This document shows, in pieces, positions 1-4,854 of a DNA stretch of 6,608 nucleotides. Each line of letters begins with the position of its first letter. The stretch's first letter is position 1. Made by a program: the position numbers and the translations under genes. The notes beneath the pieces were generated by a model that searched no databases, was not told the origin of the DNA, and worked only from the letters and a program-made list of their open reading frames with translations. Origin of the DNA: Candidatus Solibacter sp. (lineage in GTDB: Bacteria > Acidobacteriota > Terriglobia > Bryobacterales > Bryobacteraceae); the NCBI GenBank assembly GCA_017883355.1, contig JADGNS010000283.1, forward strand, positions 1 through 6,608. The letters run 5' to 3'.

Positions 1-3000
1 TCCCGAGGGAACGTCCATCGCCGCAACCACCAACCTGGCTGAGCAAATCGCCCAGGATGTCCGCAAGTTGCCCGGTGTGGCCCACACTTTAATGACCGCT
101 GGCGGCAGCGCCGATAAGAGCGTCAACGGCGCCGTCATCTACGTCAAGCTGACCGATATCGATCGGCGCCAGATCACCCAGCAGCAGCTCATGCAGCGCA
201 CCCGCGACCTCATGAAGAAGTACCCGCCGGAGATTCACACCGGCGTGGAACTGGTCAGCACGGTGGGCGGCGGCCAGAGCAACGCCGAAATCCAGTACTT
301 CATCCAGGGGCCCGACCTGCAAAAGCTCACCACCTATTCCCAGGCGCTGCTCGCCAAAATGAGAGCCAACCCCGGCCTGGTGGATACCGATACCACGCTG
401 CGCAGCGGCAAGCCCGAAGTGCGTCTGAACATCGATCGCCCGCGCGCCGCCGATCTCGGCGTCAGCGTGATGGACATCGAAATGGCGCTCAATACCCTGG
501 TGGCCGGACAGAATGCATCCACCTTCAACGCCGGCGAAGACCAGTACGATGTCGTGGTCCGCGCCCAGGAGCAGTTCCGCGGCGGCGTCGAAGGCCTGGC
601 CAAGATGACCGTGCCTTCTCAAAAACTGCGGTCCGTGGGCCTCGATGAGGTGGTGCGCATCGTCCCCGGTACCGGACCATCCTCCATCAATCGCATCGGC
701 CGCCAGCGCCAGGTCACGGTGAGCGCCAACCTGCTGCCCGGCGGATCCCAGGCGGCCATCATCCAACAACTGAACGAGGAAACACAGCAACTCGGCATGG
801 AGTCCGGCTACCGCGCCGGCCTCACCGGCATCTCCAAGGAATTGGGTCGCACCGGTTACTACTTCGCGCTCGCTTTCTTGCTGACCTTCATCTTTATGTA
901 CATCGTGCTGGCCGCGCAATTCGAAAGCTTCATCCACCCCATCACGATTCTCATCACCCTGCCCTTGGCCGTGCCCTTCGGCATTCTGGCCCTGTTGATC
1001 GCGGGGCAAACGGTCAACATTATGTCCGGCCTCGGCCTGCTGCTGTTGTTCGGCATCGTTAAGAAAAACGCGATTCTACAGATCGACCATACCAACGGAC
1101 TCCGCGAAGCCGGCATGAAACGCTACGACGCCATCATCCTGGCCAATCGCGACCGTTTGCGCCCCATCCTCATGACCACCATCGCCCTGGTGGCCGGCAT
1201 GGCGCCGCTGGTAATTTCGCGCGGCACCGGTTCCGCCACCAACCGCTCCATCGGCGTACTGGTGGTGGGCGGGCAATCCCTCTGTCTGCTGCTCACTTTG
1301 CTGGCCGTCCCGGTGTTTTATTCGCTGTTCGAAGACCTTGGCGATAGTTTCGCCACCGGCCGCGTGGCAGGCTTCTTTAGCTGGGTCGGACGGCGCTTCA
1401 AGAAAGCCGCCGTGGTCTCTACGGCCCTCGTCGGTTCACTCTTCGGCCAGACGTCGGTGCAGTTGCAGCCCTTGAAACAAATCGCCGTCGCTCCGCGCGT
1501 CGGCATCGTCACGCAGGCTCCGCTGCGCCTGCCCGAAGTCATCGAGCGCGTCCTGGCCAACGATCCGGATCTGGCCACCTCGCGTATCCAACTGGAAGAG
1601 GCGGGCTACACGATTCGCGGCGCGCAGGGCTATTACGATCCGCTCCTCGGCCTGCGCGCCTACCGCACACGCGCCGTCGTGCCGGTGGCGTCGCTCATCG
1701 GCGGCACGGCCTCTGGCAAACTGACCAACACAGATCTCAACTTCACGCCTCAGTTGAGCGGCATCAATCCGTTCGGCGGAACCTACGCGCTGAATTTCAG
1801 CAACGCGCGCCAATCCACCGACAGCACGTTTAACACCCTCAACCCGCAGTTTCCCTCGTCGCTCTCGCTCAGCCTGACTCAGCCCCTGTGGCGCGGGCTG
1901 CGCTTCGACGAGAACCGCCATCGCCTGCAGGTGGCGCGCAAGAACCAGCAACTCAGCGCGCAGGCGCTCCGCCAGCGCGTCATCGAAGTGGTCACCCAAG
2001 CCATCCAGGCCTACTGGGAGCTCGATTACGCCTGGAATAATTTCAACGTGCAGGCCGAGGCCGTGAAACTCGCCGAACGCCAGTATGACAGCAATCGGCG
2101 GCAGGCCGAACAGGGAATCCTGGCGCCCGTGGATGTGGTGGCGGCGCAGACCCAGGCCGCCAATTTTCAGCAGAGCCTGTTCGCCGCGCAGCAGACCCTG
2201 ACCGCCGCGGAGAACAATCTCAAGTCGCTGATGCTGCCCAATCGCAGCGACCTCATGTGGGGAGCGGCGCTGATTCCGGAGACGCCGCTCGATATGAACA
2301 TCGCCATCCCGGCGCTCGACGACGCCGTCAAGCAGGCCCTGGCCGCGCGCCCCGAGGTGGCGGAAACCGGGCTGGCTCTCGACATCAATACGCTGAATAC
2401 GCGCCTCGCCCGCGAGGCCGCCCGGCCCCGCATCGATGCCTTTGCCAACCTCACGTCGGCCGGACTGGCGGGTACCGTGGTGCCGCAAGGCAACAGCCCG
2501 CTGGCGGCCTTCTTCCCGGGCGGACTCGGTTCCGTCCCCGCCATCCTCAACGGAGGCTACGGCCAGTCGCTCAGCAACATTGCGCGCGGCAATTTCCCAT
2601 TGGCCCAGGTTGGCGTCCAGATGTCGCTGCCCATTCGCAACCGGACGGCGCAATCGCAGGCCGCCATCGCCGCCGCCGAGGGACGCCGCCTGCACACCGT
2701 CGAGAACCAGATCGGCATGGCCGTGGAAGCCGACGTGCGCAACGCCTTGCAGGCCGTGAATTCCAGCCGCGCGCGTCTGGATGCGGCCGGCCTGGCGCGC
2801 CAGTCCGCCGAAGAGCAGAACGCGAGCGAGCAGCGCCAGTTTCAAGCCGGCACGTCGAGCGTCTTCCTGGTGCTCCAACGCCAGACCGATCTGATCGCCG
2901 CGCGCAATCGCGAAGTCCGCGCGCATGCCGATTTTGCCGAAGCCCTGGCCAACCTGGACCGCGCCACCGCAAGCACCATCGAATCACGCGGCATCAAGTT

Positions 3001-3007
3001 GCAGTAG
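1..3007 (+). CDS. RND efflux permease (HAE1 type) fused to a TolC-like outer-membrane channel, 5'-truncated
   Basis: The frame is open from the left edge (first full codon at base 2) to the TAG at 3005-3007, giving 1001 visible residues. Visible residues 1 to about 280 are periplasmic porter/docking sequence. Residues 284-442 carry five membrane segments matching TM8-TM12 of AcrB-type pumps, including KKNAIL (K355, equivalent to AcrB K940) and RLRPILMT (R385 and T392, equivalent to R971 and T978), the proton-relay side chains of TM10 and TM11. The TM4 aspartates would lie upstream of the window. From about residue 508 to the end there are two outer-membrane efflux (OEP) repeats, beginning LPEVIERVLANDPDL and LDDAVKQALAARPEV, each with long Ala/Gln-rich helices and beta-strand stretches. 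Such a protein would export toxic compounds by proton antiport, with the channel attached. By comparison with AcrB, roughly 570 N-terminal residues are missing. No stop, frameshift or clear new ribosome-binding site separates the halves. Both domain calls are firm; whether the chain is later cut is unknown. Confidence 0.94.
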   Translation, partial: PEGTSIAATTNLAEQIAQDVRKLPGVAHTLMTAGGSADKSVNGAVIYVKLTDIDRRQITQQQLMQRTRDLMKKYPPEIHTGVELVSTVGGGQSNAEIQYFIQGPDLQKLTTYSQALLAKMRANPGLVDTDTTLRSGKPEVRLNIDRPRAADLGVSVMDIEMALNTLVAGQNASTFNAGEDQYDVVVRAQEQFRGGVEGLAKMTVPSQKLRSVGLDEVVRIVPGTGPSSINRIGRQRQVTVSANLLPGGSQAAIIQQLNEETQQLGMESGYRAGLTGISKELGRTGYYFALAFLLTFIFMYIVLAAQFESFIHPITILITLPLAVPFGILALLIAGQTVNIMSGLGLLLLFGIVKKNAILQIDHTNGLREAGMKRYDAIILANRDRLRPILMTTIALVAGMAPLVISRGTGSATNRSIGVLVVGGQSLCLLLTLLAVPVFYSLFEDLGDSFATGRVAGFFSWVGRRFKKAAVVSTALVGSLFGQTSVQLQPLKQIAVAPRVGIVTQAPLRLPEVIERVLANDPDLATSRIQLEEAGYTIRGAQGYYDPLLGLRAYRTRAVVPVASLIGGTASGKLTNTDLNFTPQLSGINPFGGTYALNFSNARQSTDSTFNTLNPQFPSSLSLSLTQPLWRGLRFDENRHRLQVARKNQQLSAQALRQRVIEVVTQAIQAYWELDYAWNNFNVQAEAVKLAERQYDSNRRQAEQGILAPVDVVAAQTQAANFQQSLFAAQQTLTAAENNLKSLMLPNRSDLMWGAALIPETPLDMNIAIPALDDAVKQALAARPEVAETGLALDINTLNTRLAREAARPRIDAFANLTSAGLAGTVVPQGNSPLAAFFPGGLGSVPAILNGGYGQSLSNIARGNFPLAQVGVQMSLPIRNRTAQSQAAIAAAEGRRLHTVENQIGMAVEADVRNALQAVNSSRARLDAAGLARQSAEEQNASEQRQFQAGTSSVFLVLQRQTDLIAARNREVRAHADFAEALANLDRATASTIESRGIKLQ
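1388..1456 (+). other. Internal signal-peptide-like segment at the RND/TolC junction
   Basis: Just after the last RND membrane helix and a short polar linker, the chain reads GRRFKKAAVVSTALVGSLFG and then QTS. This is a basic stretch (R464, R465, K467, K468) followed by about 14 small hydrophobic residues, the layout of a Sec signal peptide. It lies where the signal peptide of a free-standing TolC protein would be. TM12 of RND pumps ends in the cytoplasm while a TolC domain must reach the periplasm and outer membrane, so a re-export signal is expected here. No lipobox cysteine is present, and there is no convincing A-x-A signal peptidase I site. A GTG at 1364-1366 lies in frame upstream of the segment but lacks a good Shine-Dalgarno sequence. 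The role is inferred from position and composition. Confidence 0.55.
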
Positions 3008-3015
3008 GGTAGTAG

Positions 3016-3043
3016 GACAGACGATCGCCTTTTGTCGTCTGTC
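3016..3043. terminator. Hairpin between convergent genes, candidate bidirectional terminator
   Basis: Arms GACAGACGA (3016-3024) and TCGTCTGTC (3035-3043) are perfectly complementary over 9 bp around a 10-base loop, with a possible extra U-G pair closing the loop. The hairpin fills most of the 50-bp gap between the efflux-fusion stop and the RNase T2 stop, so it could end or protect both converging transcripts. No run of T follows the stem on either strand, so it is not a textbook intrinsic terminator. It may instead be a 3'-end stabiliser or work together with Rho. Confidence 0.5.
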
Positions 3044-3057
3044 ACCCCTGCCGCTTC

Positions 3058-3714
3058 TTACCGCACCGGCAGCACCTTCATCGCCGCCATGCTGCATTCG
3101 CCGGCGCTCGACGTGCAGGCGCGCGGCGAGAGATCTTTGCCGAAGCAGACGCGCGCTTCCTGCAATGTTCCTCCGGTGCACGAAGTACGGAAGGCCGTCT
3201 TGGGGAAACTCGGGTTGGCCGCCGCGAAGGCTTGTTCGATGGCCGCCGGACTCAGATTCAGCACCTGGGCCGGCGCCTTGAATTCGGCGGGGATCGTCAC
3301 CGAGTCGCGCGCCTTGCGTACGGCGGCGAAGTAGTCCGCCGCGCTCAATCCGCTGCACGTGCCGTGGGTCGTCCACTCGTGCTGGATCAGGCTCGCCGTG
3401 GGGATGTAGTTCAACATGATCTGCACGATGTTCTGCGCCACCGGACTGCCCCCGCAGTTCTCGGGACCGCGCCCGCTGTCTCCCTGCGGCCAGAGCCCAT
3501 GGACCACGAAGCCGGTCTTCCTCCCCGTTCCGCACTCGGCCGGATTGCTGTTGTTGCCGGCTTGCGCGCAGAAATCCGGCGCCCAGGAGAGCGTCAGCAA
3601 ATAGTAGCTGAATGCGGGCGCGGGCGCCGGCGCCTTCTTTTTTCTGGCCGCCGTCAGGGGCATTGTAGCTATCAGAACGGCGATCGTGACCATCGAGAGT
3701 ATGAGCCTGCGCAT
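3058..3714 (-). CDS. Exported ribonuclease T2 family protein
   Basis: This 218-residue protein should cleave single-stranded RNA through a 2',3'-cyclic phosphate intermediate, outside the cytoplasm. The N-terminus (MRRLILSMVTIAVLIATMPL then TAA) is a signal peptide, probably cut around residue 23. It is followed by an RKKK and Ala/Pro spacer and then the fold start (YYLLTLSWAPDFC). Both family motifs are present: CAS-I FVVHGLWPQ with catalytic H72, and CAS-II HEWTTHGTC with H112, E113 and H117. The lysine usually found just before the second CAS-II histidine is Thr here (T116). Eight cysteines (C49, C61, C87, C120, C179, C190, C200, C207) could make four disulfides, as expected for an exported enzyme. 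The ATG at 3712-3714 is chosen because it begins the signal peptide and no ATG, GTG or TTG occurs in frame in the 54 bp before it. Its frame stays open far upstream only as antisense of the kinase. Scavenging of environmental RNA is the likely role. The Shine-Dalgarno is weak; GGGGTGAT lies 12 bases before the start. Confidence 0.95.
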   Translation of the reverse strand: MRRLILSMVTIAVLIATMPLTAARKKKAPAPAPAFSYYLLTLSWAPDFCAQAGNNSNPAECGTGRKTGFVVHGLWPQGDSGRGPENCGGSPVAQNIVQIMLNYIPTASLIQHEWTTHGTCSGLSAADYFAAVRKARDSVTIPAEFKAPAQVLNLSPAAIEQAFAAANPSFPKTAFRTSCTGGTLQEARVCFGKDLSPRACTSSAGECSMAAMKVLPVR

Positions 3715-3768
3715 AGGTGGAATCTTATCACCCCGTGCGGTCGCCCCACTGAGTGCTATCGTGGGGCA
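3715..3768. promoter_or_regulatory. Short divergent promoter region between RNase T2 and the sugar kinase
   Basis: Only 54 bp separate the two divergent start codons, so both promoters must lie here or extend into the coding sequences. On the minus strand a TAAGAT box (3727-3722) resembles a -10 element, but it lies only 7 bp from the RNase ATG. On the plus strand TGCTAT (3754-3759) is a weaker -10-like box ending 9 bp before the kinase ATG. I see no convincing -35 hexamer for either. Both possible -10 positions would give very short or no 5' leaders. The promoter positions are guesses; the divergent layout itself is certain. Confidence 0.4.
3743..3767. promoter_or_regulatory. 7-bp perfect dyad GCCCCAC-N11-GTGGGGC before the kinase start
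   Basis: GCCCCAC (3743-3749) and GTGGGGC (3761-3767) form an exact inverted repeat with an 11-base spacer, ending one base before the kinase ATG. It covers the only Shine-Dalgarno-like G-run (GTGGGG) and the TGCTAT box. It could be an operator for a sugar-responsive repressor, or an RNA stem that hides the translation start. No family of regulator can be named from this alone, and in GC-rich DNA a 7-bp dyad may arise by chance. Confidence 0.35.
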
Positions 3769-4848
3769 ATGGTTTCGGCTCCCGGCCGCGTCAATCTGAT
3801 CGGCGAACACATTGACTATCACGGCCTCCCCGTGCTTCCCATGGCGTTGCGCCGCTCCATTCGCATCCACTTCCAGGCGCGCGCCGATTGCCAGATCCGC
3901 GTCAGCAGCGGCGCCTACGGACACCGCGAATTTGCCTGGACCCCCGGTCTCACGCCGGTCGCGCGCGGCGATTGGGAGAATTACCTGCGCGCCGCCGCTC
4001 AGGCCATCGCCGGCAAGTGGGGAGTCATGAACGGCATCGATGCCACAATCGCTTCCGACCTGCCGCCGGCGGCCGGACTCTCCTCGTCGTCCGCGCTGAT
4101 TGTCGCCATGACGCTGGCGCTGCTGCGCGCCAACCATCGCGCGGCTTCGTTCGAAGAGCTGATGGAGATCCTTCCCGATGGCGAGCAGTTTGTCGGGACG
4201 CGCGGCGGCGGCATGGATCACGCCGCATCGCTGGCTTCGCGCGAGGGCTGCGCCTCGCTGATCGAGTTCGTGCCGCTGGCGGTGCACCACATTCCGATTC
4301 CCGCGGACTGGGCCTTTCTGGTGGCCGACAGCCTGCAAATCGCCGAGAAATCGGGCGCCGTGCGCGAGCGCTACAACGCGGTCCGCACCGCCGGCACGGA
4401 AGCGCTGCGCCAGACGGGATTCGCGTCGTATGCCGAGGCGATCCAGGGCAGAACCGAAGAGGAGCTTGGCGATCTGGCGGCGGCGAAGCATCTGTCGCCG
4501 GCGTTCCTGCACGTCGTCACCGAGGCATTCCGCGTACGCCACGCCGTCGAGGCGATGCATGAGGATGACAGCGCCCTCTTCGGCCGCCTGCTGCTCGCCT
4601 CCCACGCCAGCCTGCGCGATCGCCTCGAAATCAGTTGCCCGGCGCTGGACCGCCTGGTGGATGCCGCGATGGCCTCCGGCGCTCTGGGCGCGCGCCTCAC
4701 CGGCGGCGGTTTCGGCGGCTGCGCCGTGGTCTTTTGCCACCGCGGGGATCTCTCCAAGGTCCACGACGGCCTGGTGGAGCGCTTCTATTCCGGAAACCCC
4801 GCTCACATTCTTCACGCCGAACCGGGCCCCGGCGCTGTAAACTCATAG
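3769..4848 (+). CDS. galK: Galactokinase-family GHMP sugar kinase, GALK2-like
   Basis: This 359-residue cytoplasmic kinase should phosphorylate a hexose at C1 with ATP: galactose in the Leloir pathway, or N-acetylgalactosamine. All three GHMP motifs are present: APGRVNLIGEHIDY (residues 4-17, the galactokinase signature with R7, E13, H14 and D16 at sugar-contact positions), GLSSSSAL (103-110, phosphate loop) and GARLTGGGFGGCAV (307-320). The catalytic base is D150 in GGGMDH, and Y202 lies in RYNAVR. Features such as GEHIDYxG, GLSSSSAL, GGGMD and LIEF recall GALK2 rather than the GEHTDYN, SSSASL and CGIMDQ of classical GalK, so the substrate is open. The ATG at 3769 is the only start in reach: the preceding 18 codons contain no ATG, GTG or TTG and beyond them lies the RNase gene. 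The protein therefore lacks the roughly 20-40 residues that normally precede the first motif. It is followed after 6 bp by the symporter, indicating one operon. The symbol is by family resemblance only. Confidence 0.9.
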   Translation: MVSAPGRVNLIGEHIDYHGLPVLPMALRRSIRIHFQARADCQIRVSSGAYGHREFAWTPGLTPVARGDWENYLRAAAQAIAGKWGVMNGIDATIASDLPPAAGLSSSSALIVAMTLALLRANHRAASFEELMEILPDGEQFVGTRGGGMDHAASLASREGCASLIEFVPLAVHHIPIPADWAFLVADSLQIAEKSGAVRERYNAVRTAGTEALRQTGFASYAEAIQGRTEEELGDLAAAKHLSPAFLHVVTEAFRVRHAVEAMHEDDSALFGRLLLASHASLRDRLEISCPALDRLVDAAMASGALGARLTGGGFGGCAVVFCHRGDLSKVHDGLVERFYSGNPAHILHAEPGPGAVNS

Positions 4849-4854
4849 TTTCCT

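Noticed and set aside
1364..1366. GTG as the true start of a separate TolC gene overlapping nothing
   Set aside because: It is in the same frame as the RND sequence with no stop before it and no good Shine-Dalgarno, so a separate gene is not supported. It is kept only as a possible extra start.
1388..1470. Lipoprotein signal (lipobox) at the start of the TolC half
   Set aside because: Many efflux channels of this class are lipoproteins, but no cysteine occurs in or just after the hydrophobic run.
1436..2926. Long open frame on the minus strand (496 codons) opposite the TolC half
   Set aside because: The product is rich in Arg, Gly, His and Gln with no family pattern. It mirrors a firmly recognised plus-strand gene and is the usual result of strong G/C bias at third codon positions.
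3232..3768. Upstream extension of the kinase frame to 538 codons
   Set aside because: The extension runs antisense to the RNase T2 gene, is Arg-rich without family similarity, and does not resemble the missing kinase N-terminus. The two frames opening through each other are a base-composition effect.
3715..4815. Upstream extension of the RNase T2 frame to a 585-codon gene
   Set aside because: The extra 367 codons run antisense to the kinase and have no recognisable sequence. The ATG at 3714 begins a clear signal peptide, which would be buried in the longer form.
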